DNA of 44,066 nt from Bacteroidales bacterium UBA755 (GTDB taxonomy: Bacteria; Bacteroidota; Bacteroidia; Bacteroidales; UBA932): assembly GCA_002297815.1 (NCBI GenBank), contig DBKH01000077.1:1-44066 (forward strand), written 5' to 3'. The translations under genes were made by a program, and so were the position numbers. Numbering within the stretch: the stretch's first letter is position 1; each line of letters opens with the position of its first letter. Shown here piece after piece: positions 1 through 7,873 of the stretch. The notes beneath the pieces are model-generated. The model ran no database searches. It had not been told where the DNA came from and saw only the letters and a program-made list of their open reading frames with translations.

Positions 1-105
1 AAGGTAGCACTTTTTTCTTTCCTACCAAACTTTTTTCGAGATTTTTTACAAAAATTCCTCAAAAAAGTAGAGAAACGGTGGCTACTAGCCAGTATAGTAA
101 TCTTA

Positions 106-2310
106 TTAATACCAAACCACCGGAGAAACCCCCATATTGTACACGAGTTCTCCGCCTTTTACTATATCGAAATACTCAATAAAAGGTTGCGCCAGAGGTT
201 TGCCGTTCAAGGTGACGCTCTGGATGTAGCGGTTCTCTTTGTCTAGGCCATGAGCTTTGATCTTGAATGTTCCTCCTGCGACTGCCAAATCTACCTCCTC
301 AAAGACCGGTGCACCGAACCAGTAACGAGTTGAGGCTGGTTCGACTTCGTAGAATCCGAAAGAGGAAAGGACATACCAAGCGGACATCTGGCCGGCATCC
401 TCGTTGCCGCAAAGACCGTCATCGGCATTCTTATAAAAGTCTGAATATATTCGATGCGCCAAGTCAGCAGTCTTGTGCGGCTCGCCAGCCATGGTGTAGA
501 AATAAATGACATGGTGGCTAGGCTCGTTGCCGTGGGCGTACTGGCCGATTAGTCCGGAGATGTCTGGTGAGGCATCCTCCCCATCTATTCTTGAATCAGC
601 GTTAAAAAGCGAATCCAGACGTTCAACAAATTTTTCACGCGAGCCGTAAAAATCCACAAGTCCGGAATAGTCATGAGGGGCGAGCCAAGTGTACTGCCAA
701 GCATTTCCTTCGCAGTAATCGTTGTTACGATGTTCTGATGAATATGGATTAAAAGGGGTCCTCCAGCTGCCGTCAGACATGCGTCCTCTAGCGAATAAAG
801 TGGTGGAATCCATGTAATTACGATAAGAGTGGCTGCGTGTGAGGAAATATTCAGCATCCTCTGGCTTGCCTAGATAGTCGGCAGCTGACGCGGCAGCGGC
901 ATCAGCTATGGCGTACTCCATGTCGTAGGCAATCGACTCTAGCATTGTGTCTGAAGGGATATAGCCGTACTTCTGACGATAGTTCAAACCCCGGATTGTG
1001 TCCATCATTGTGGTCTTGATGGCCTCCCAAGCCAAATCCTTGTCAAAGCCATCGAATCCTTTGACAAGTGCATCCGAAACTGCGATCACCCCCGGATTGC
1101 CGACCATGCAGTCAGTCTCGTTGCCCATGAGATGCCAAACAGGAAGACGGCCTTGCTTCTGATAAATTGAGAGCATCGTGGCGATCATGTCATTCTCTCT
1201 GTCTGGATGAAGAATAGTCATCAGCGGCATCTGGGCGCGATAGGTGTCCCAAAGGGAGAAGATGGTATATTCAGTTCTCGGAGCATCCGAATCGCTGAAT
1301 ATGGAAGGGACTATCATTGTGTGATAAAGCGCTGAGTAGAAGATGGTTCTGGCATCTTGGTCAGTGGTGGTGACATTCACCTTGGAGAGTTCCGAGTTCC
1401 ATGCCTTACGGGCAGCCTCCACTGTAGCGTCAAAGTCCCAGCCCGGAAGCTCCGCAGACATATTCAAAGCAGCCTTTTCCTCGCTGACCGGAGAGACAGC
1501 GACCTTTAGCATCACCTGCTCCCCTTCGGTGGTGTGGAAGCCAGCGCGGAAATAGTTGACTGAATATTCCTTCCCGTCCACTGAATATTCCTTGACGGCG
1601 ATTTCGTCAATTGAGTTGAATGGCTTTGAGAATTGGGCCCTGAAGTAGATTCTCTGATCTTTTGCCCAACCGGTAGAGAATCGGTAGCCTTCCAAGGTGC
1701 AGCTGTCAACAACGGTGAATTTTGTGTCGTAGGCTTTGTCCCAACAGCCTCCGTTCTCTAAGTCGAAGACCACTGCAGAGCTGTCTGAGGCCGGGAATGT
1801 GTAGCGGCTGAAGCCGACCCTTGTGGTAGCCGTCATCTCAGCAGTGATTCCGTAACGGGTGAGCGGAACGCTGTAATAGCCAGGTTTAGCGACTTCCCTA
1901 GTTCTGTCTGCATAGGACCACATTCCAGTAGCCTGTGCGGCAGCTATCGCTTCAGGAGAAGTGTCCTTTGGATCCTCTCCTCTTGAATATCTCACCGCTC
2001 CCACCACCGGCATGACAGTGATGTCAAACAGATCTCCGATTCCGGTTCCACTCAGGTGAGTGTGCGAAAAGCCTATCACGGTTGAATCACTGGAATGGTA
2101 GCCAGAGCACCAGTCCCAAGACTGAGGGATACTTGTCGGGCCCAATTGAACCGCTCCGAAAGGCACACTTGCTCCGACAAAGACATGTCCATGTCCACCG
2201 GAACCGATTCTGACGTTGACATATTCCGTAAAATCCGTCTGCTCTTTGGCCTCCGGAGAGCATGCCGCGAAGATTCCCAATGCGGTAAAGATTGCTGCTG
2301 AAACTTTCAT
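106..2310 (-). CDS. GH92 family alpha-mannosidase, surface lipoprotein
   Basis: A 734-residue glycoside hydrolase family 92 protein. These enzymes are calcium-dependent exo-alpha-mannosidases that trim mannose from N-glycans or yeast mannan. The N-terminus is a lipoprotein signal with the lipobox ending at Cys17 (IFAAC), so it should be membrane anchored, probably in the outer membrane. Family landmarks are the N-terminal beta-sandwich motif around residues 35-58 (GSGGHGHVFVGASVPFGAVQ), GNETDC at 396-401, CEGNAWQYTW at 533-542 (Glu534 fits the general acid), HGNEPSHH at 593-600, and GNEDAGQMSAWY at 635-646, which holds the acidic residues of the catalytic base and calcium region. The length is typical. 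No other PUL gene adjoins it; it is divergent from the mutL operon. The family is certain; linkage specificity is not readable. Confidence 0.95.
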   Translation of the reverse strand: MKVSAAIFTALGIFAACSPEAKEQTDFTEYVNVRIGSGGHGHVFVGASVPFGAVQLGPTSIPQSWDWCSGYHSSDSTVIGFSHTHLSGTGIGDLFDITVMPVVGAVRYSRGEDPKDTSPEAIAAAQATGMWSYADRTREVAKPGYYSVPLTRYGITAEMTATTRVGFSRYTFPASDSSAVVFDLENGGCWDKAYDTKFTVVDSCTLEGYRFSTGWAKDQRIYFRAQFSKPFNSIDEIAVKEYSVDGKEYSVNYFRAGFHTTEGEQVMLKVAVSPVSEEKAALNMSAELPGWDFDATVEAARKAWNSELSKVNVTTTDQDARTIFYSALYHTMIVPSIFSDSDAPRTEYTIFSLWDTYRAQMPLMTILHPDRENDMIATMLSIYQKQGRLPVWHLMGNETDCMVGNPGVIAVSDALVKGFDGFDKDLAWEAIKTTMMDTIRGLNYRQKYGYIPSDTMLESIAYDMEYAIADAAAASAADYLGKPEDAEYFLTRSHSYRNYMDSTTLFARGRMSDGSWRTPFNPYSSEHRNNDYCEGNAWQYTWLAPHDYSGLVDFYGSREKFVERLDSLFNADSRIDGEDASPDISGLIGQYAHGNEPSHHVIYFYTMAGEPHKTADLAHRIYSDFYKNADDGLCGNEDAGQMSAWYVLSSFGFYEVEPASTRYWFGAPVFEEVDLAVAGGTFKIKAHGLDKENRYIQSVTLNGKPLAQPFIEYFDIVKGGELVYNMGVSPVVWY

Positions 2311-2415
2311 TTGAATTGCTGATAGCTAAGTAATTTTCAAAAAATCATTGAATTATTTCGCTAATATACCGATTCTTTTTCGCAGACGCAAACATCATCT
2401 TCGGATGATTTTGAC

Positions 2416-2423
2416 TATCTTTG
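2416..2423 (+). promoter_or_regulatory. Bacteroidota -7 box (TATCTTTG) for the mutL operon
   Basis: TATCTTTG matches the TAnnTTTG -7 consensus of Bacteroidota vegetative promoters. It lies about 60 bp upstream of the small membrane protein start. I see no good -33 TTG/TTTG at the usual spacing, so this rests on the -7 box and position alone. Confidence 0.5.
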
Positions 2424-2483
2424 TTTTCTAGAAGTCGTTTTGAGGTGAAAGAAGCATCAAACAACTTCTTAAACTTGAAGGTT

Positions 2484-2786
2484 ATGGGCTTTTTTACATT
2501 TCCTGGAGAGCAGGAGCATAGAAAATTCAACTACAAGCCAATCTACTACGACAAAGAGGCAGAGGAACGCCGACAGATGTTCGGAAAGGTTGACGGAACT
2601 TTTGAAAAAGAAAAAGAGAATGGTGAGTACAAACCGGGTTCCTACATCCGGGGTTCTCTCCGTGAGGGAAACTACGCTAGGAGGAACAGTGGCTCTACCA
2701 AGGCTCAGAGAATCATCGGGATAGTCGGGCTAATACTGTTGGCTGTGATTCTCATTTATTTCACGAAATTCTATTCCCTGTTGTAG
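2484..2786 (+). CDS. small membrane protein of the mutL-linked family
   Basis: A 100-residue protein beginning MGFFTFPGEQEHRKFNY. The frame stays open upstream to a TTG at 2421, but that extension runs back into the promoter, so I use the ATG at 2484. The N-terminal two thirds are hydrophilic and rich in Arg, Lys, Glu and Tyr. Residues about 77-97 (IIGIVGLILLAVILIYFTKFY) form one C-terminal membrane anchor. It resembles the short basic proteins with a terminal transmembrane helix that sit beside mutL in many Bacteroidota and are sometimes labelled riboflavin synthase subunit beta, for which I see no support. Its stop codon is 1 bp from the mutL start, so the two are co-transcribed. Function unknown. 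Confidence 0.75.
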   Translation: MGFFTFPGEQEHRKFNYKPIYYDKEAEERRQMFGKVDGTFEKEKENGEYKPGSYIRGSLREGNYARRNSGSTKAQRIIGIVGLILLAVILIYFTKFYSLL

Positions 2787-2787
2787 A

Positions 2788-4683
2788 ATGGAACTCAGGA
2801 TACTGCCTGGAAACATCGCAAACATGATTGCTGCGGGAGAAGTGGTCCAAAGGCCGGCTTCCGTGGTTAAGGAACTTGTTGAGAATGCGGTGGATGCAGA
2901 GGCATCTCGGATTGATGTGCTCATCAAAGATTCGGGACGAACTCTCATTCAGGTGATTGACAACGGGAAAGGAATGACTCCGGACGATGCAGTGCTATGC
3001 TTTGAAAGGCATGCAACTTCAAAGATTGCCACGGCAGAGGACTTGGAAGACATCACCACTTTCGGTTTCAGGGGAGAAGCACTAGCATCAATCGCAGCTG
3101 TGGCCGAAGTGACATTGAAAACTCGTACAGCGGATTCTGAGATCGGATGTCAGGTGGAGTTCGCGGCTTCAGTCCACCTATCCACCTCAGAAGCAGCCGC
3201 AAGCAAAGGGACTAACATTGCGGTTCGCAATTTGTTTTACAATGTGCCAGCAAGAAGGAAATTTCTCAAGTCAGACAATGTCGAGTTCAAGCATATTGTT
3301 GAAGAGTTCACCAAAGTTGCGTTGACTCGACCTGAGATTGAGTTCTCTCTCAAGCACAATGGCAAAGTTATTCTGGTTCTAAAAGCCGCGAAATCGTTGA
3401 AATTCAGAATCATGGACCTACTCGGTTCAGCAGTTGCTGGTGATGTTGTGGATGTCTGCGCTGACACTTCTGTGGTAAGTCTTAGGGGTTTCGTTGGCCG
3501 ACCGGACACCGCCAAAAAGACCCTCGGAAACCAATTCTTCTTTGTCAACGGGCGCTATTTCCGCAGCCCCTACATGCACAAGGCTGTGATGAAGGCTTAC
3601 GAAGGGCTAATTGCGGATGGGGCGACTCCGTCCTATTTCATCTACTTGGATGTCGATCCTCACAGTGTTGATGTCAACATAAGCCCTACTAAGTCTGAAG
3701 TGAAATTCGAAGATGATTCGTTCATCTTTCAGGTTATCTATGCGTCTGTTAAAGAGACGCTGGGGAAAAATTCATTTTCAGGGGGAATTGATTTCTCTAA
3801 TCCGGAGGCTAATGACATGCCGGTGCTCGGTTCTCATTTTGCTGAGTATCAGCCGGAGGTGATTCCTCAGGTGGAGGTGGATAGTGGGTATAATCCGTTT
3901 GAGGATGTCGCTTCGGCTAGCGATGTCACTTCGACAAGCTCAGTGACCGGGAAGCACGGTTCTGCGGCTTGGGGGTACGGTTCGTTGGCTGGTGGGTACG
4001 GTTCTGCGGCTAGAGAATTTGAGGCAGGGGGTAGAGAGTATGGCTCGGCAGAGGGTTTTGGGAAATATGTTGACCATCGGGAGGACTATGGCAAGCTTTT
4101 CGAAGAAAAGACTCTTCCGGTCTCTCAGACAATCATTCTTGATGGGAAGTATATTGTTTCACCAGTCAAGGGTGGTCTGATGGTGGTTAACGTACGAAGA
4201 GCACGGGAAAGGATCCTCTACGACAGAGCGCTGGCAGCCCTCACAAAGAACAGCCACGTAACGCAGGCGAACATGTTTCCTGTGAAAGTCGAGGTCGGTG
4301 CTGCTAACAGGACGGTGTTTGACGACAAGGCTGAAATGCTAGCCAAACTTGGATTCGACATTTCTCCATTCGGAACGGACACGATAGTGGTCAATGGGGT
4401 TCCAGAAGGATATTCTTGCGAGGCAGGAAAAATACAGACTATGGTCTCCGATCTTTTGCTGATTCTTTCCGATGATAGCTCGTCACTTCCTGGAGTGATG
4501 GAGTCAGCGATGGCGGAGAAGGTTGCTCTCCTTGGGGCATCGACCTGCAATCCATTGGCATCTCCACTCGAAGCAAGACAGTTGTTGGACACGCTGCTCT
4601 CCAGCGGAAATGCTGAGCTTACAGCTAATGGGAAGAAGATCATAACTGTCATCGAGACGGCAAACATAGAAAAGTTATTTTAA
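2788..4683 (+). CDS. mutL: DNA mismatch repair protein MutL with degenerate endonuclease motif
   Basis: A 631-residue MutL. The N-terminal GHKL ATPase is intact: KELVENAVDA (28-37), DNGKGM (58-63) and GFRGEAL (93-99). It should couple MutS mismatch recognition to downstream repair. The C-terminal dimerisation domain starts near residue 445. Where endonuclease-type MutL has DQHA(X)2E(X)4E, this protein has NVRRARERILYD (468-479): the metal-binding Asp, Gln and His are replaced and the last Glu is Asp, so nicking activity is doubtful. The linker (about 345-440) is odd. Residues 380-387 are encoded by a dispersed 25-bp repeat also present outside genes, followed by a Gly/Ser/Tyr/Ala-rich stretch (about 390-425) with repeated GYGS-like units. 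It sits 1 bp after the upstream gene and 18 bp before the rhomboid gene. Confidence 0.95.
   Translation: MELRILPGNIANMIAAGEVVQRPASVVKELVENAVDAEASRIDVLIKDSGRTLIQVIDNGKGMTPDDAVLCFERHATSKIATAEDLEDITTFGFRGEALASIAAVAEVTLKTRTADSEIGCQVEFAASVHLSTSEAAASKGTNIAVRNLFYNVPARRKFLKSDNVEFKHIVEEFTKVALTRPEIEFSLKHNGKVILVLKAAKSLKFRIMDLLGSAVAGDVVDVCADTSVVSLRGFVGRPDTAKKTLGNQFFFVNGRYFRSPYMHKAVMKAYEGLIADGATPSYFIYLDVDPHSVDVNISPTKSEVKFEDDSFIFQVIYASVKETLGKNSFSGGIDFSNPEANDMPVLGSHFAEYQPEVIPQVEVDSGYNPFEDVASASDVTSTSSVTGKHGSAAWGYGSLAGGYGSAAREFEAGGREYGSAEGFGKYVDHREDYGKLFEEKTLPVSQTIILDGKYIVSPVKGGLMVVNVRRARERILYDRALAALTKNSHVTQANMFPVKVEVGAANRTVFDDKAEMLAKLGFDISPFGTDTIVVNGVPEGYSCEAGKIQTMVSDLLLILSDDSSSLPGVMESAMAEKVALLGASTCNPLASPLEARQLLDTLLSSGNAELTANGKKIITVIETANIEKLF
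3925..3949. repeat. dispersed repeat copy inside the mutL linker
   Basis: Contains CTTCGACAAGCTCAGTGACC. The same 25 bases recur exactly at 6518-6542, and variants occur at 23185-23249 and 33881-33895. The GTCACT and AGTGAC ends form a 6-bp inverted repeat. Here it reads in frame as V-T-S-T-S-S-V-T. Confidence 0.8.
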
Positions 4684-4701
4684 ATCTTTGAATATCATAA
4701 C

Positions 4702-5397
4702 ATGGCATACTACGGCTACGACAACGGACAATCAGGCATAGGAGGATTCTTCAGCAATATGCCACCTGTGACCAGAAACATCATCTTGATCAACATCGTG
4801 ATGTTTGTCGCTACTCTGATCAACCAGAACTTCATGGTCAGCACCTTCGCGATGTTTTACCCTAAGTCTCCGCTCTTCCACATCTGGCAACCGGTCACTT
4901 ACATGTTCATGCACGGAGGATTTTGGCATCTGTTCTTCAACATGTTCTGCCTGTGGATGTTCGGTTCCGCATTGGAAAGGACGATCGGGTCAAAGAAGTA
5001 TCTTATCTTCTACTTCGTGGCAGGGCTGGGAGCTGTCTTGACTCACACACTTGTGGAATATTTCCAGATGGGGGCCATGGCTTCCGCTAATTCCGGAATA
5101 CTTTCCTCTGGTCAGATTAACCTTCTACGCACTCCGACTCTTGGCGCGTCAGGGGCTATTTACGGAATCCAGATCGGCTACGCAATGCTCTACCCTAACG
5201 ATGTCTGGACTTTGATATTCCCGCCTATCTCTTTGAAAGCAAAATGGTTCATATTGCTATTCGTTGCCATTGAACTGTTCACGGGTGTGACCGGGACATT
5301 GGATGGTGTAGCTCATTTCGCCCATTTGGGTGGCATGTTGTTCGGATTTCTACTACTCATCTACTGGAAGAAATCTGGGAAACTCTGGCGGAGATGA
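4702..5397 (+). CDS. rhomboid family intramembrane serine protease
   Basis: A 231-residue polytopic inner-membrane protein of the rhomboid (GlpG-like) family, which cleaves transmembrane helices within the bilayer. Diagnostic residues are the HGGFWHLFFN loop and helix at 71-80 (His76 and Asn80 region), the catalytic serine in GASGA at 148-152 (Ser150) and the catalytic histidine in AHFAHLGGMLFG (His208). About six hydrophobic helices are visible, with a short cytoplasmic N-terminus rich in Gly and Tyr. It follows mutL by 18 bp and precedes the next gene by 26 bp, so it belongs to the same operon. The substrate cannot be inferred. Confidence 0.93.
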   Translation: MAYYGYDNGQSGIGGFFSNMPPVTRNIILINIVMFVATLINQNFMVSTFAMFYPKSPLFHIWQPVTYMFMHGGFWHLFFNMFCLWMFGSALERTIGSKKYLIFYFVAGLGAVLTHTLVEYFQMGAMASANSGILSSGQINLLRTPTLGASGAIYGIQIGYAMLYPNDVWTLIFPPISLKAKWFILLFVAIELFTGVTGTLDGVAHFAHLGGMLFGFLLLIYWKKSGKLWRR

Positions 5398-5423
5398 AGC
5401 GTTAAGTAAGCGTTGAACCGGAC

Positions 5424-6518
5424 ATGGGTAGAAATCGACATGAGACTTCTTTCGGAAGCATTCTCGCAAGAATGTTGATGCTTCTATCGGCATTCCTGCT
5501 CCTGCTCAGCTACGCATCCATGGTCGCGAACCCAGCTAAGGCGTGGTACATGACCATCTTCGGCTTGCTGTTCGTTCCCTTCGCTATTCTAAATGTAGTG
5601 TTTCTCGTTCTGGCTATTAGGAGGAGCTCCAGTTCATTTTTGATTCCACTGTTGGCTCTGATGCCGTCCGTGATATTCATTGGAAGGTATTTCCAGTTTT
5701 CCTCCGGGGCGGCAGAAAGAGGACAGGAGACAGTGAAAATCCTGACTTACAATGTCGGTCATTTCGCTTTGGGACGCTCAGCCGAATTTAAAGGGGAAGG
5801 TGGCAGAGCGGTGTGCGCGGATTCTGTCGTGAACTTCATTTTGGCTCAAAATGCTGACATCGTGTGCCTTCAGGAAGTCAATCTACCCGGAGAGTATGAT
5901 GTGGCAAGGTTCTTCGAAAAACGATTCCCGGACTACCATTTCGGGTATTTCATGTACGTCACGGACAAAGGCAGCTACGGCAATGTGACGCTGAGCAAGT
6001 TCCCTATCGAGGGCAAAGGGAAATTGACGTTCGACAAAAGCTCTAATTTGGCGATATTCACCGATTTAAAAGTCGAAGAAGGCACCACTTTACGAGTCTA
6101 TAATTGTCATTTCGAAAGCTACAATGTGTCTTTGGCTAGATTAAAGAAATCTGTAGTGGACAAAGATGGAGAGCTGATGTGGGAAACGGAAGAGAAGATG
6201 AAGAAGTCCATCAAACGGAGACCGGAGCAGGTGGACAAGGTGATGTCGGACATTGAGGACTGCTCGCTTGAAGCGATTGCTGTCGGAGATTTCAACGACA
6301 ATCCTATGTCTTACACCTACAATAGGCTCAAAAAAGGAAGGAAAGATTCGTTTGTGGAGGCTGGGAAAGGATTCGGGGCGACATATTCATTCCTTTGGCC
6401 GTTCATCCGGATTGATTATGTTCTTTATCCGTCGCATTTTGAGGCAGTTTCGCATTCTGTGCCACACGTGCCTTACTCCGATCACTACCCCGTCATCGCG
6501 GAGATCAATCTGAAGTAG
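5424..6518 (+). CDS. membrane-anchored endonuclease/exonuclease/phosphatase family protein
   Basis: A 364-residue protein. Three hydrophobic segments come first (about 12-34, 42-65 and 72-88), then an EEP-fold domain from about residue 103 to the end. EEP metal and catalytic motifs are present: LTYNVG (Asn110), CLQEVN (Glu151), VGDFNDNP (Asp289, Asn291) and the terminal YSDHYPV (Asp353, His354). The family includes DNases, inositol-phosphate phosphatases and sphingomyelinases. The domain probably faces the periplasm, a topology inference from the transmembrane hairpins. It is the last gene of the mutL operon and is convergent with the luxR-type gene. Substrate unknown. Confidence 0.88.
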   Translation: MGRNRHETSFGSILARMLMLLSAFLLLLSYASMVANPAKAWYMTIFGLLFVPFAILNVVFLVLAIRRSSSSFLIPLLALMPSVIFIGRYFQFSSGAAERGQETVKILTYNVGHFALGRSAEFKGEGGRAVCADSVVNFILAQNADIVCLQEVNLPGEYDVARFFEKRFPDYHFGYFMYVTDKGSYGNVTLSKFPIEGKGKLTFDKSSNLAIFTDLKVEEGTTLRVYNCHFESYNVSLARLKKSVVDKDGELMWETEEKMKKSIKRRPEQVDKVMSDIEDCSLEAIAVGDFNDNPMSYTYNRLKKGRKDSFVEAGKGFGATYSFLWPFIRIDYVLYPSHFEAVSHSVPHVPYSDHYPVIAEINLK

Positions 6519-6542
6519 TCACTTCGACAAGCTCAGTGACCG
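6518..6542. repeat. dispersed repeat copy between convergent genes
   Basis: The same 25 bases as at 3925-3949, starting at the last base of the upstream stop codon. GTCACT/AGTGAC arms (6518-6523 and 6535-6540) could form a stem. A run of eight A follows at 6543-6550; its placement does not suit an intrinsic terminator on either strand. Confidence 0.75.
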
Positions 6543-6553
6543 AAAAAAAAATG

Positions 6554-7153
6554 CTACTGAACAGAATTAATGTCAATGAGGTTGTTGAGAATCGCATAGA
6601 CGGTGAGGCCGGCCACAGTCTTGATGCCCGTCTTGCGGGTGATGTTCTTGCGGTGGGTGATGACAGTGTAGATTGATAGATTGAACTTGTCCGCAATCTC
6701 TTTGTTAAGCATCCCTTGAGCCACACAGACAAGAATTTCTTTCTCTCTGGAAGACAACTCATTACCTTCTGCCACAGGATCTTGCTGCCGGGCACCTATG
6801 GCCGCATGAAGTTTCTTGACTATCATCGCGGCACTGTCGAACAAGGAGATCGAACCGTCATACTGCTTGACCACGTCATCCGTCACCGTGAGCCCTTCCA
6901 ACGCAATCACAGAAGCATCACTAATCTCTGCAAGCATCGCCCGGCCATCTTTCCTACTCTTGAAATCAAAGACAGATGGGTCAATGATGATGACATCCGG
7001 AGCAAGGCACCTAAGTCTCGCTTCACTGGACTTGGAACAATCAAAAAGATTTTCAAGCACCTTAAACTCACCTTGTTCGGAGAGGATGCTTTCGAGCCCT
7101 CTGGCCACGATGTCAGAGGGAATGATCAATGCAACAGTCTTTCTATTTTCCAT
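6554..7153 (-). CDS. LuxR-type HTH regulator with degenerate receiver domain
   Basis: A 199-residue protein starting at the ATG MENRKTVALI; a longer reading would need TTG at 7162. The C-terminal third is a LuxR/FixJ helix-turn-helix: LSSREKEILVCVAQGMLNKEIADKF, then a recognition helix near SIYTVITHRKNITRKTGI. Residues 1-115 resemble a response-regulator receiver. Asp58 (VIIIDPS) is at the phospho-acceptor position, but the paired acidic residues after strand 1 are absent, so normal histidine-kinase phosphorylation is doubtful. The start overlaps the end of the hemerythrin gene by 11 nt, implying translational coupling. No kinase is nearby. With feoAB and the RIC-type protein in the same operon, a role in the response to iron or nitrosative stress is a fair inference. 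Confidence 0.88.
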   Translation of the reverse strand: MENRKTVALIIPSDIVARGLESILSEQGEFKVLENLFDCSKSSEARLRCLAPDVIIIDPSVFDFKSRKDGRAMLAEISDASVIALEGLTVTDDVVKQYDGSISLFDSAAMIVKKLHAAIGARQQDPVAEGNELSSREKEILVCVAQGMLNKEIADKFNLSIYTVITHRKNITRKTGIKTVAGLTVYAILNNLIDINSVQ

Positions 7154-7841
7154 CACGCTCAAGTCTTCCTACAATCGGGACAAGAATGTTATTCTCTACA
7201 TAGGTGTGACGACGAAGGTCATCGTGAAGATGGTAGATAGACAACAGCACCATGATCTTCAAGTCGTTGGAGCATTTTGCAGGGAGGTATTTCATCACAA
7301 TGTTCTTCATGTCCTCCAACTTCTCTTCGACGTTCTCGTGATGCTCCTCGAACTGTTCGATTGAATATTCAGAAGTCCTCGCTCCATCACGTTGCAAGGC
7401 TTCAATGTACGGGAAGACGACCTCTTCTTCGTAGGAAAAATGCTTGTCAAGCTCTTCTTTGTAGTCGTTGAAGAATTTCAAGACCACCTTCTTTTGCTTT
7501 TCATCGAATGGAGCCACTAGTTTGTCGAAGGAGTTCTCAAGGACACGGATCGCCTGCCCCATGTAATAAAGGTGGGAACTGTGCAAGTAGTCTATGATGT
7601 TGCGGATGTTACCACCGGCCAATTCTTCAGGTGAGGGGACATGATCAGGAAATGAATACACATTGCAAATCAGAATGAACGTGTCAGGATCGATTCCACA
7701 CTTGCGGCAGGCCTCGGACACCGGCAGAGAGGCATAACTGAGATCAAGCCCCATCCTTGAGATGACTTGGAGAAGACTAAAGTCAATGTCAATCAATTCT
7801 GACAAAGACATTTTTGTAGTTAATGCGTTTTTCATTTTCAT
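7143..7841 (-). CDS. hemerythrin HHE-domain protein, RIC/YtfE/ScdA-like
   Basis: A 232-residue protein. The reading frame extends to 7967 inside feoB; ATGs at 7841, 7835 and 7811 are more credible. I use 7841, and an A-rich stretch before 7811 keeps that one possible. An N-terminal region with Cys45 and Cys48 precedes a four-helix hemerythrin-like domain. Candidate di-iron ligands are His87/His90, His134 with Glu138 (HFSYEEE), His167/His168 (EEHHENVE), and His204/His206/His212 with Glu216 (HLHDDLRRHTYVENN). RIC proteins repair Fe-S clusters damaged by NO or oxidants. It starts about 32 bp after feoB on the same strand and overlaps the regulator gene, so iron import, iron-centre repair and regulation look coupled. 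Confidence 0.85.
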   Translation of the reverse strand: MKMKNALTTKMSLSELIDIDFSLLQVISRMGLDLSYASLPVSEACRKCGIDPDTFILICNVYSFPDHVPSPEELAGGNIRNIIDYLHSSHLYYMGQAIRVLENSFDKLVAPFDEKQKKVVLKFFNDYKEELDKHFSYEEEVVFPYIEALQRDGARTSEYSIEQFEEHHENVEEKLEDMKNIVMKYLPAKCSNDLKIMVLLSIYHLHDDLRRHTYVENNILVPIVGRLERDGK

Positions 7842-7873
7842 TGTTGGCTCAAATCTTAGCCGAGAATATTCAT

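Noticed and set aside
1..105. TGGCT-AGT-AGCCA hairpin and T-runs after the GH92 gene as a terminator
   Set aside because: The stem is only 5 bp with a 3-nt loop, and the T6 run is about 12 nt away. Nothing else supported was seen here.
6519..6550. Stem (GTCACT/AGTGAC) followed by A8, as a terminator for the convergent genes
   Set aside because: On the plus strand the stem is followed by A, not T. On the minus strand the T-run comes before the stem. It fits the dispersed repeat better.
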